Shown in pieces: positions 54,594 through 63,186 of a stretch of DNA of 64,000 nucleotides. Position 1 is the stretch's first letter, and every line of letters starts with the position of its first letter. Made by a program: the position numbers and the translations under genes. Source of the DNA: Paralithodes platypus (lineage: Eukaryota; Arthropoda; Malacostraca; Decapoda; Lithodidae); assembly GCA_032716605.1 (NCBI GenBank), contig CM064580.1, positions 39,729,518 to 39,793,517 of the forward strand, given 5' to 3'. Below the pieces are notes generated by a model. That model ran no database searches. It had not been told where the DNA came from and worked only from the letters and a program-made list of their open reading frames with translations.

Positions 54594-55814
54594 CAGGGTG
54601 TCAAACGACGCTGCTTTTTTTAGTGATAACGCAATGAACTTTTTGTATAATGATAACAGAAATCCCCCCCCCCAAAAAAAAAAGGTAGGCTAGGCTAAAT
54701 TGACACAATTTTGGTCTCCATATTTTCCATCTTGATTGTTTTTTTATTGCAGGAAATACTGTTTTAGACACCTAAATTCTCAAAAAAAAAATCTGGGGGG
54801 CATGCCCCCGGACCCCCCTAGAGCTCGCGCCTTCGCCGCGCTATAATGATAACAAAATAGTAAACCATAATGATAACTATCTATCTATCTATCTATCTAT
54901 ATGCTCAGGCCCAATCCCCATTTTGGGGGTAGCCGACTCAAGACAGAGCAAGAACAGGGAAAACAAAAAAATAAACACAGATCAAAAACACAAACTCTCA
55001 CACATCCAGGTCACCCAGGAGAAGACCCAGAGACCAGGGTTACCAAGGTCGCTCCAGCACTCCCCCGGCCCCTGACCACCCGGAGAGGTTCCGATCTCGG
55101 CAGGCAGACATGCAGTGGAGCCAAAGCCACAAGCCCTCCCACCACACTTCCAGGCACACCCTTCATATTAATCGTCTCCCCGGGCCAGGCGCCTGATGGA
55201 CTATTATCTAGTCCAACTTGCGCCCGACCCCTTACTCCAAATGACCACGTGTTCACTCAACTATTCACAAGCATTCTCCATTCACTCCTGTCCACCACCA
55301 CTTCCCCTGCCTGATCTATAGTCATTCCTCTATCATCCAAAGCCTTTCTTACACAGTCTCTCCATCTCAATGGGGGTCTTCCTGCCCTTCTATCTCCCCT
55401 TGTACCTGACTCACATATTCTCTTTGTAAGCCTTTCATCTCCCATTCGTTCAACATGACCATACCAGCTCAGCACCCTTCTGTCCACTCTGGCTGACAAA
55501 TGTTCCTGCTGCCCCACTCTCCTACGTATCTCTTCATTCCTCAATCTGTCTCTACGAGTAACTCCACACATACTCCTCAAGCAGCTCATCTCCATCACAT
55601 CCAGCCCTCTTTTCTCCGTTTTCTTCAGAGCCCATGTCTCAGCCCCATACATCACTGTTGGCACAACAATTCCTTGATACAGTGCACTTTTTACTTTCAC
55701 TCCGAGATTTCTCGTCTTCCACATACTTCCCATTGCTCCGAAAACTTTCCTTCCTTCACACACTCTCTGTTTTTTAATGATAACACAATTCATATTTTGT
55801 GGATTGACACCCTG
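54594..55814 (+). mobile_element. hAT MITE copy A, split by a LINE
   Basis: Ends CAGGGTGTCAAACGACGCTG (54594) and GGATTGACACCCTG (55814). 8-bp target duplication TACCCAGC at 54586-54593 and 55815-55822. Without the LINE at 54878-55775 and one copy of its 9-bp duplicate it is about 314 bp, near-identical to the inverse of copy B. Confidence 0.85.
54878..55775 (-). pseudogene. RTE-like LINE 3' part with target duplication
   Basis: An 898-bp insertion flanked by AATGATAAC (54869-54877, 55776-55784). The minus-strand frame from about 55770 to 55257 encodes an RT C-terminus: KSALYQGIVVPTVMYGAETW, then RRVLSWYGHVERM, then RRAGRPPLRWRD. These are motifs widespread in RTE-type LINEs. The 3' UTR follows to 54905, ending in ATAGATAG repeats. 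The catalytic core is missing (5' truncation). It is the longest of the tails at 9058, 32363, 35960, 51540, 52782 and 62077. Confidence 0.8.
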
Positions 55815-55841
55815 TACCCAGCAATTTCCCTGATCTTCATA

Positions 55842-56159
55842 CAGGGTGTCAATCCACAAAATATGAATTGTGTTTTCATTATGGTTTATTATTTTGTTAT
55901 CATTATAGCGCGGCGAAGGCGCGAGCTCTAGGGGGGTCCGGGGGCATGCCCCCCAGATTTTTTTTTTGGAGAATTTAGGTGTCTAAAACAGTATTTCCTG
56001 CAATAAAAAAACAATCAAGATGGAAAATATGGAGACCAAAATTGTGTCAATTTAGCCTAGCCTACCTTTTTTTTTTTGGGGGGGGGGGAGTTTCTGTTAT
56101 CATTATACAAAAAGTTCATTGCGTTATCACTCAAAAAAACAGCGTCGTTTGACGCCCTG
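55842..56159 (-). mobile_element. hAT MITE copy B (inverted to copy A)
   Basis: 318 bp from CAGGGTGTCAATCCAC (55842) to GCGTCGTTTGACGCCCTG (56159). 8-bp target duplication TCTTCATA at 55834-55841 and 56160-56167. It lies 27 bp from copy A in opposite orientation, so the pair makes a near-perfect giant palindrome interrupted only by the LINE. Confidence 0.85.
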
Positions 56160-56167
56160 TCTTCATA

Positions 56168-56725
56168 GTTGGTCGGGAAGCTATGCCTTTACAACGGCGC
56201 CTCCCTTTTGTCGCTGTGTACGTGAAACTAGAATTTTACCGAATTTTGGGTTTAGCCTACTCAGGTACTGTAATTCTAGTTTTGGATTCACAGCACACTC
56301 ATCATATTCTATGGCTTCTATAAATTTGTCATAGGCTATACCATATTTCATTCCTGAATCCTAGGCTATGTCTGTAGCGCCGCAAATGGAGTTAGGCTAG
56401 GCCTAGCCTAGGCTATAGGCTAACTAGGCTACTTTAAAAAAGTTAATATTTACCTCCTGTTATCCGATCAATTGCCAAGCTGAAGATTGCAGAGTAAACA
56501 CAGTAGCCTACTAGCCTAAGGCTACTACAGTAGACTTCATTGACTTTTCTTTCGGCGCCCGTCAATCTTTTATTATTTTAATACCCAACCAGCGGGGGTG
56601 TGGGGGCGGCAGCCCCCTCCTATATATAATACTAGGATAGGACTACCTGTCAATAACTCCAACTGATAGGCTCTTGCGACTTTGTCTAATGTCTCGTCTT
56701 GTAGTACAGTACCGTAATGATTTCT
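56168..56725. other. TPC1 intron 2, diverged repeats
   Basis: 56265-56400 is the third copy of the 54146-54464 unit. 56580-56640 shares ACCCAACCAGCGGGGGT...AATACTAGGATAGG with 16440-16500. Confidence 0.5.
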
Positions 56726-56729
56726 TCTT

Positions 56730-56885
56730 AAATCTATATTTTATTAATTTCACCACAACACCAAACACCCCCAATGAAATTAATTAAAGTATATATGATC
56801 CGCCGGGATTCGAACCCGAATAAAGGTTTTAGTAGGCTAATCACTATCAGTATCATAGCCTACAGGCGACAAGTCAGTCGGCTAG
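56730..56885 (-). mobile_element. tRNA-derived SINE, copy 2
   Basis: Minus strand: tRNA-like head with GGGTTCGAATCCCGGCGGAT (intact B box) and TAGGCTATGATACTGATAGT upstream; body with TTCATTGGGGGTGTTTGGTG and TGAAATTAATAAA. Same family as 14480-14620. Confidence 0.6.
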
Positions 56886-56924
56886 AACTAATCTAGGCCT
56901 ATTGTCAATTTGTCATGAATAAAA

Positions 56925-57050
56925 AACACCATCTGAGGAAGAGCACTTTATTGACAATGTTTCGCAGAGAGCTTCATCAGTGACCTGATGAAGCTATCTG
57001 CAAAATGTCAATAGCCTAAAGTGCTCTTCCTCAGATGGTGTTTTTATCCA
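56925..57050. repeat. Inverted repeat with CTGATGAAGC
   Basis: AACACCATCTGAGGAAGAGC...TTTATTGACAATGTTTCGCA...GCTTCATCAG faces CTGATGAAGCTATCTGCAAA...GCTCTTCCTCAGATGGTGTT, a ~110-bp near-perfect hairpin. CTGATGAAGC...GCGAAACATTG is the sort of block seen in Penelope-type ends; no ORF. Confidence 0.55.
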
Positions 57051-57216
57051 TTCTACTTTTCAAGTACCGCTCAACAAATATTGTCATATAAGTGGGCTGT
57101 AATTTTCTCAGAGTCGCTTGTTCTTCCTCTGTCCAATTACTCTTCTTTCCTATTTTACTCCAGCCATCTGGATTCTGGTGACTGGTCTGGTCAGAGTCGC
57201 TGACACCGCATATAGG

Positions 57217-57300
57217 CCTAGTTGTAAGGCGATAAACTTATAAAGATAACTTTCTCTGCTATTACAGTCTCACAAAACAGCACAGATGAACGCCTGGGTT
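57217..57300 (+). repeat. Extra, disabled copy of TPC1 exon 3 acceptor (84 bp)
   Basis: Tandem duplicate of 57301-57384, including the polypyrimidine tract, acceptor TATTACAG and the first 33 bases of the exon. If spliced in, the reading reaches TAG within the second unit (GGTTCCTAG), so it would end translation early. Confidence 0.8.
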
Positions 57301-57351
57301 CCTAGTTGTAAGATGGTAATTTGGTAAAGATAGCTTTCTCTGATATTACAG

Positions 57352-57536
57352 TCTCACAAAGCAGCACAGATGAGCGCCTGGGTTTCTCTGGGGAGATGCC
57401 CAACGAGTTCGGCAACACCAGCATGGACTCGGACACCAGCGAGTACCGAGAGTTGGAAGAACGTTCTCCACCACCCTTCCCCTGCGTCACCACTAGCTGG
57501 GAGATGAACTACCATGAGGCGGCCATTTTTCTTGAG
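57352..57536 (+). CDS. TPCN1: Two-pore channel 1, exon 3
   Basis: The acceptor is CTGATATTACAG|TCTC (57350-57351) and the donor CTTGAG|GTAAGC. 185 bp, entering in phase 1 and leaving in phase 0. It encodes a polar, acidic stretch (SSTDERLGFSGEMPNEFG, SMDSDTSEYRELEERSPPP) and then TTSWEMNYHEAAIFLE. The last part matches the conserved WEMNYxEAAIxL segment that precedes the first transmembrane domain of animal TPC1 proteins. The exon start is duplicated 84 bp upstream. Confidence 0.9.
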
Positions 57537-57593
57537 GTAAGCCCATGTTGTTATTGCCATAGCCCCAAGATGCCTTTTATGGGCAATCTTGAA

Positions 57594-57700
57594 TGCATTA
57601 TTTCCACATACTGTAGTGATTTTGATAAGTTCTTTTGTCTTTATATTGTGCATTCCCTGTTTTGGTTTGTTTGTTTTGCAAGTTTTTCAATAATTGTTAT
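57594..57700 (+). repeat. ~90-bp repeat making up most of TPC1 intron 3
   Basis: TTTCCACATA, GATTTTGATAAGTTCTTTTG and TTTGGTTTGTTTGTTTTGCA are shared with 62405-62500. The intron is only 177 bp, so the repeat is over half of it. Confidence 0.6.
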
Positions 57701-57713
57701 TTCTTGTTCCCAG

Positions 57714-57872
57714 GAAGGCGAAAATAACGACAAATTCAACAGTCATCCCCGGGACCGGAGCGCCCTGCCGGCCTACTTAGTGACCCACAATCACTGGTTC
57801 TACTCCCTCGACCTGTTTGCTGCCTTCCTCCTCATGTTACTGGCGGTCATAGAACAGCCAGCCGTCTTCCAG
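57714..57872 (+). CDS. TPCN1: Two-pore channel 1, exon 4 (IS1)
   Basis: The acceptor is CTTGTTCCCAG|GAAG and the donor TTCCAG|GTCAGT. 159 bp, phase 0-0. It encodes EGENNDKFNSHPRDRSALPA, then HNHWFYSLDLFAAFLLMLLA, then VIEQPAVFQ. EGENNDKF and the helix after HNHxFY are conserved in TPC1, and this is transmembrane segment S1 of domain I. Confidence 0.9.
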
Positions 57873-57992
57873 GTCAGTCCACGCTCATCATTCTACAGCG
57901 CCCCATTAGTTTGGCCATTTTAAGGGGGAGGTACCGGTAGTTGTTTTTTCTCATTCATGTTTACTCCCATTAGCTTTGAGATTTTAAGGCAC

Positions 57993-58026
57993 ACCAGTGG
58001 GAGTTAATAGAACTATTTGGTCTGTT
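57993..58026 (+). repeat. Ghost of TPC1 exon 5 start
   Basis: CCAGTGGGAGTT, then ATAGAACTATTTGGTCTGTT, matches exon 5 (CCAGTGGGTGTT, then ATAGAACTGTTTGGTCTGTT) with a short deletion. It lies about 75-100 bp upstream of the real acceptor, in a stretch that also holds an R1 fragment (57903-57990). Confidence 0.6.
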
Positions 58027-58099
58027 ATATATTTTTGTAAGGTTGTCTCCCTTAGATGGGTTGCAGATAAAGGCTAACAAGTGTGTTATATATTTCCAG

Positions 58100-58228
58100 G
58101 GTGTTCCAGTGGGTGTTCATGCGTCCATAGAACTGTTTGGTCTGTTCTTGGTGGGCATATCCATAGTGATGCAGCTGCGATGGTTGGGGCCCCGCACCTT
58201 CCTCAAACACAAGCGCTCCGTCATTAAA
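58100..58228 (+). CDS. TPCN1: Two-pore channel 1, exon 5 (IS2)
   Basis: The acceptor is ATATATTTCCAG|GGTG and the donor ATTAAA|GTCAGT. 129 bp, phase 0-0. It encodes GVPVGVHASIELFGLFLVGI, then SIVMQLRWLGPRTFLKHKRS, then VIK: segment S2 of domain I and the basic intracellular RWLGxxTFxxHKR motif conserved in TPC1. A TTAA MITE begins 15 bp after the donor. Confidence 0.92.
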
Positions 58229-58242
58229 GTCAGTCAACAACT

Positions 58243-58455
58243 TTAACCCCTTCTTTACCGGCGACGTCTTTCTAATTTGATTCTAGCTATATTTAGATGA
58301 TTTTGTGCAGTTCAAGAAGGATCTGTGGTAGTAAAAGGGTTAAGTAAGATATTTCAAACTGTTTTAATTGCTGGAGGCCCTTTCTAAACTGCACAAAATC
58401 GTCTAATAGTTGCTAGAAAATATTAAGAAGATGTCACCAGTAATGAAGGGGTTAA
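58243..58455. mobile_element. piggyBac-like TTAA MITE just after exon 5
   Basis: TTAA at 58243-58246 and 58452-58455; ends CCCCTTCTTTACCGGCGACG and CACCAGTAATGAAGGGG. 213 bp, foldback. Confidence 0.8.
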
Positions 58456-58462
58456 GGTTATT

Positions 58463-59540
58463 TTCATGGATCTATTTCTCTCATGTTTAGCCCCATTTTT
58501 TTTTTTAGATTTTAACAAACATAAGTGCTCAGTTGGGTAAAGTGAGTCACCAACTTTATTTTTTTTTGGGGGGAACCCCCTTCTCCCTCATGTGTAGCTT
58601 TATTAGTTTTGATGTTTTAACAAATACAAGCTCTGTGGTTAACCCTTGTCTAGCGGGGTGTTTTGGGCTCATTTGGGCATATTCAGGCCCTCCTGCATGA
58701 TAAATCAAGCATCTGCATGAAAAAAAATATATATTTAGCAAAAAACTAGGCACTAAAAGCTTCAAAATGAGACCAGAACGAGCTACGTAGCACTCGTGGT
58801 TCTCTTGCAGTGGTGCCACGAACATGGAAGTTTAGCATATATCGGTATATTTTTCCCAGCTATGCTCACTACTGGCTACACTGCCAGCCTCTCGAGAACA
58901 CAGGGAACATGAGTTAATGGGCGGCGGTAAGCCCTGGGAGTCGGCTGTCTGGCCCGCTGCTCTCCCGGCCATTTGCACTATTTTAACCCTTTAAAAGCCT
59001 TAATAATGCTCCTAACTTGCTGCAAATTGGTGCACGACTTAAGTCGAGCGCCGCTCTTTAAGGGTTAAAGTGAGTCATAAATTTTAAGGGTTTTATTTTA
59101 TGGATCCACTTTCTCCCTTATGTTTAGCCCCAGTATGTGGCGACCCCAACGCCGGCCACTATGGTGGTGCAATCAACCTCTGTAATGTGGACTGTGCTTG
59201 GTATGCTTCCGGTCTGGGCCACCACGGGTAAAGAAAATAGCAAAACAGTGGTGGAACTGTCATCGAGTGATGTTGATTATTAATTAATATTAATTAATCC
59301 GGGTGAGGGACTGTTCTGAGTCTGCTCCTTCAGTGCTAATGGTCTTAATCAGTTAGTGGAAATGGTACTGTGGAGTGGGTCAGTGGGGATATGTCTGGGA
59401 ACCTTAAGGTACCCAGTAATGTAGTTTCTGACATGGCCATCTAATTTCCCATCTTTATAGGGTGCTTCCTCTGGAAGCTAGGCGTCAGATTTATGTATTT
59501 ATGTATGTTTGTATGTATAACTAACTTGATTTTGTTTATC
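58463..59540. other. TPC1 intron 5: R1 fragments, no exon
   Basis: R1 blocks at 58463-58640 (CTCATGTTTAGCCCCATTTT, CCTTCTCCCTCATGTGTAGC) and 59090-59140. 58640-59070 is unique, GC-richer DNA with no splice-bounded frame. Confidence 0.4.
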
Positions 59541-59547
59541 TTTGCAG

Positions 59548-59678
59548 TCAATAACCTGGATTATCATGCTTATTGACGCCATTGTTGTTATTATAAGAAG
59601 TAAGACACACTTCCGTGTTACCCGAGCCTTCCGTCCCATCTTTATTGTTGACAGTCGCTATTTGGGAGGTGTTCGCAG
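59548..59678 (+). CDS. TPCN1: Two-pore channel 1, exon 6 (IS3-IS4)
   Basis: The acceptor is TTATCTTTGCAG|TCAA and the donor CGCAG|GTATGT. 131 bp, phase 0 in, phase 2 out. It encodes [20 protein letters not shown] (S3), then [20 protein letters not shown], then GVRR (S4 and linker). HxRVTRAxRxIFxVDxRYxGGVRR is a signature of TPC1; in domain I the S4 arginines are few, as expected. Confidence 0.93.
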
Positions 59679-59852
59679 GTATGTATACACTCTTCATTAT
59701 ACAGGGTGGTGCACAATATGGTTACCCGGTCTAGGCCTCCATTTAAGGGCAGATTTTTTTTTTTTTTTTTCATTTATTTATTTAGTTATTATTTTTTTTA
59801 GTTTCCTCCGTTGACCTCCATCAAGCTATAAAAATACCCCCAAGGCCTCCCA

Positions 59853-60783
59853 TTAACCCTTCTTGCCCGGGCTCGCCATCCTAAGGACATCATTGAGATC
59901 CGGGCGATCTGGCCGAAAAACGTCTTTAACCCTCCAGCCCCGGCTACGCATTACATAAATATTCCCCGAAACCCGGGTGTTTTGGCCGAAAAATGTCTAG
60001 GCTAGGCTACAGTATCTTTGTTATTCTGACTGCTTCCGCATTCCCGCGCATCCCCAAGCGTAGCTGTGTTATTTACCTGTAGAATGGCATTAAGTAGAGC
60101 TCTCTAAGTCAACTGGTTCAGTTGTGATGATGATTTCATTGGAGATAACCTTATGGCAACAACAGCCACTTTACACTACTTTTCGATACTTAACAACAAC
60201 ATACAGGCACACACGAACAAGCGACGCTCTCCTTCTTGTGGCCGGAGATGCGGGGCGTCGGTCCAGCCGGCTGTTGTTTACATGCGTCGGACCGACGCCT
60301 CGCACACCAAGCTCACAGGCTTTCAACCACTGGGCGTTAAAGAGCCCTTCCGGGCAGCTGTTGTATGCTTTTTTATGGGCGTTCAAGAGCCCTTCCGGGA
60401 ACAGAGGGTTAATAGGCTACCCGTATCTTTGTTATTTTAACTGCTAAAGAATTCCCACGTATCTCTAAACGTAGCTGTGTTTCGTATCTAGACTGGCGTT
60501 GAGTAGAGCTCTCTAGGTCAACTGGTTCAGTTGTGATGACGATTTCCATGGAGAGAGATTCGATGCGATGTTGGCAATATCATACCTTTGCAGACACTAA
60601 TCTCGTCTTTGTTTTCGGAGGTGCGGTGTCGCAAAGACAGGCTTTGTTTATATGCGTCGGACGCACAGCTTTCAAAAACACGCTTAATAGGCTTTCAAGC
60701 TTACGGATTTTAAAATGACACCCGGGCTCCTGACCATCTGCCGCGGTGTCATTTTAAAATGACAACCGGGCAGGAAGGGTTAA
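59853..60783. mobile_element. TTAA element, middle layer of the nest
   Basis: TTAA at 59853-59856 and 60780-60783; ends CCCTTCTTGCCCGGGCTCG and ACAACCGGGCAGGAAGGG. Its body (TTAACTGCTAAAGAATTCCC, TAGCTGTGTTTCGTATC, GAGTAGAGCTCTCTAGGTCA) is a diverged relative of the inner element. Confidence 0.75.
59926..60412. mobile_element. TTAA element, innermost layer
   Basis: TTAA at 59926-59929 and 60409-60412; ends CCCTCCAGCCCCGGCTACGC and ...CCCTTCCGGGAACAGAGGG. 487 bp, no transposase. An inverted, nearly identical copy is at 62698-63186. Confidence 0.85.
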
Positions 60784-61004
60784 AGATACTGTATATTTAT
60801 ATAATTTTTCGTTAGAAAAATGCTCCGGCCATAAGCCGGTTCCTCCTTTATTGCAGGCTTGCTATCCCTCGCCAGGAAAAAAATCAATACTTATATGGCA
60901 CAAAAGGTCTTAAAATTGCCAAACTAATGGAGCGAATGTCTTAAAATCTCAAAACTAATGGGGGTAACCATAAGGGAGAAGGGGTTCCAAAAAAAAAATC
61001 TTAA

Positions 61005-61400
61005 GTCAACTGGGTAACCAAAATATGCACTACCCCATATTTATGTCACCCCAGCCTTTCTTATATAAAACACGACTATACCCTGTTCAATGTTTTTTCA
61101 ATAAATCAAAGGTCCTCTCTGTGATTTTCTCCTGTGATATTGACGAGAGCTCTTAGGTCGGTAGAGACCATTTCTATGACAGGGATAGTAGAGTTGCTCT
61201 CCATGGAGCTTTATGCTGGCAAGGTGCTGGCAATTTACTGAAAACAAAAAATTGTGCTAAACAAATTTTAAATTTTCACGTATTTTGCTTCTGTTTTGCT
61301 ATTTTTTGTGTTGAGACTTTAGTAAATGCTTTGTTTGCTGTGTTCAGCATGCATTTCAGTTTGTTTTTTATTTTCATAAATTTTATTGTGTTGTTGTAAT
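61005..61400. other. TPC1 intron 6, unannotated
   Basis: AT-rich, no element recognised. Confidence 0.35.
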
Positions 61401-61401
61401 G

Positions 61402-62191
61402 TAGGTTCTTATGTTATATGTTTATATCTGTACAGTATAAAATTTGCCTTCACATATTTCAGCGTCAGATCTTGATGTTAGTACAAACACCTTTCTGTAA
61501 AGTAGGTTGCTTTGTCAGATCTTGATGTCAGTACAGACACCTTCCTCCTTCTGTAGGTTCCTGTGTCAGATTTTGATGTCCTCCTGGAGGTGTTGGAAAT
61601 CCTCTTATTCTCTTCCTTCCCTAGGGTCTTGTGTCGTTGTAATGAAGGTTCTTATGTTAAATTTATAGATCTGTGTAACATTTTCCTTCACATATTCCAG
61701 CATCAAATCTTTATATCGTTGCAAACACCTTTCTGTAATGTAGGCTCTTACGCTAAATTTATAGATCTGTGTAAGCTTTCCTTTCGTATATTCCAGTGTC
61801 GAATCTTTATATTGTTGCAAACACCTTTCTGTTATGTAGGTTCTTTTGCTAAATTTATACAGTATATCTGTGTAACTTTTGCCTTCGTATATTCCAGCGT
61901 CAAATCTTTATATCAATGCAAACGCCATTCTGTAATGTAGGTTTTGACGCTAAATTTATATATCTGTGTAACTTTTGCCTTCGTATTTTCCAGTGTCAAG
62001 TCTTATATCGTTACAAACACCCTCCTGTAATGTAGGTTCTTAAGCTAAATTTATATATCTGTGTAACTTTTGCCTTGGGGATTGTGGGGATTGGGCCTGA
62101 GTATGTAGATAGATAGATAGAACATTTGCCTTTGCATATTCCAGCGTCAATTCTTATATCGTTGCAAACTCCTTCCTCCCTCCCTCGGTAG
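61402..62191 (+). repeat. ~96-bp array derived from the TPC1 exon 7 acceptor
   Basis: Units start at about 61402, 61505, 61557, 61648, 61744, 61840, 61941 and 62036. Most are 95-101 bp and each ends in TGTAATGTAG|GTTCTT-like sequence. The unit at 61553-61610 copies the start of exon 7 (GTTCCTGTGTCAGATTTTGA, then TCCTGGAGGTGTTGG). Other units keep CCAGCGTCAAATCTTTATAT. The last unit leads straight into the true acceptor at 62190-62191. Confidence 0.8.
62077..62124 (+). mobile_element. Minimal (48-bp) RTE-like LINE tail
   Basis: GGGATTGGGCCTGAGTATGT followed by (AGAT)n; flanked by TTTGCCTT at 62069-62076 and 62125-62132. It sits in the last unit of the array, less than 70 bp before exon 7. Confidence 0.75.
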
Positions 62192-62374
62192 GTTCCTGCG
62201 TCAGATCCTGATGTCTGTGCCGCCCATCCTGGAGGTGTTGGGGATCCTGTTGTTCATCCTCATAATCTTCACCACCCTGGGCTTCTATCTCTTCAGCCCC
62301 AACCCCCGGGACCCCTACTTCACCTCTTTCAGCCAGGCCTTCGTGTCCCTCTACGTCCTGCTCACCACCGCCAA
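62192..62374 (+). CDS. TPCN1: Two-pore channel 1, exon 7 (IS5, pore loop I)
   Basis: The acceptor is CCTCCCTCGGTAG|GTTC and the donor CCGCCAA|GTAGGT. 183 bp, phase 2 in and phase 2 out. It encodes FLRQILMSVPPILEVLGILL, then FILIIFTTLGFYLFSPNPRD, then PYFTSFSQAFVSLYVLLTTA. This is S5, the luminal turret with the TPC1-typical GFYLFSPNP, and pore helix I leading into the TTAN selectivity filter; the Asn is completed by the next exon, outside the window. TPC1 is a dimeric endolysosomal Na+/Ca2+ channel linked to PI(3,5)P2 and NAADP signalling. What is visible is about the first third of the protein. Confidence 0.93.
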
Positions 62375-62404
62375 GTAGGTCCTCTTAAAGAATTATTATT
62401 TTGC

Positions 62405-62500
62405 TTAAGCGTTGTTTCCACATAGCAATTTTGATAAGTTATTTTGTCTTTTTACTGTGTTCGTCCAAGTTTTGGTTTGTTTATTTTGCAAGTTTTATAC
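62405..62500 (+). repeat. ~90-bp repeat just after TPC1 exon 7
   Basis: GTTTCCACATAGCAATTTTG, then GATAAGTTATTTTGTC and TTTGGTTTGTTTATTTTGCA. Same repeat as 57594-57700, and inverted at 63280-63375. Confidence 0.6.
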
Positions 62501-62697
62501 AGGTATTATAATTTGTACTGGTATTTTTGCTTTGTCTTCACCCAGCTTAACTATACAGTTTATATATAGTGTATATGTATGTATGTATGTATGTCTCCTT
62601 CATACTCATAGAAAAACAAATATTTGCTCCTCGGTGTGATGTTTGTTTATGATTGTAGCCTATTTTGTGGGTAATTGACCACTGCGAGTTTCTGGCT

Positions 62698-63186
62698 TTA
62701 ACCCTCTGTTCCCGGAAGGGCTCTTGAACGCCCATAAAAAAGCATACACGAGCTGCCCGGAAGGGCTCTTAAACACCCATGAGGTCAAAGCCTGTGAGCT
62801 TGGTGTGCGAGGCGTCGGTCCGACGCATGTAAACAACAGCCGGCTGGACCGACGCCCCGCATCTCCGGCCACAAGAAGGAGAGCGTCGCTTGTTCGTGTG
62901 TGCCTGTATGTTGTTGTTAAGTATCGAAAAGTAGTGTAAAGTGGCTGTTTTTGCCATAAAGTTATCTCCAATGAAATCATCATCACAACTGAACCAGTTG
63001 ACTTAAGAGAGCTCTACTTAACGCCATTCTACAGGTAAATAACACAGCTACGCTTGGGGATGCATGGGAATGCGGGAAGTAGTCAGAATAACAAATATAC
63101 GGTAGCCTAGCCTAGACGTTTTTCGGCCAAAACACCCGGGTTTTGGGGAATATTTATGTAATGCGTAGCCGGGCCTGGAGGGTTAA
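62698..63186. mobile_element. TTAA element, inverted copy of 59926-60412
   Basis: TTAA at 62698-62701 and 63183-63186; ends CCCTCTGTTCCCGGAAGGGC and GCCGGGCCTGGAGGG. It has inserted into a MITE of the 1564-1791 family: GCGAGTTTCTGGCT before it and GGAAGTTGGAGCCGTAAACA after it are contiguous in the copy at 1564. Confidence 0.85.

Larger units (their letters stand above)
59743..61004 (-). mobile_element. R1 TTAA element holding two nested TTAA elements
   Basis: TTAA at 59743-59746 and 61001-61004; R1 arms on both sides (CCTCCGTTGACCTCCATCAA; TTTTTCGTTAGAAAAATGCT; TTGCTATCCCTCGCCAGG). It is interrupted at a TTAA by the element 59853-60783. Confidence 0.65.

Noticed and set aside
54594..56159. 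Single giant foldback transposon
   Set aside because: Two separate 8-bp target duplications around each arm show two MITE insertions instead.
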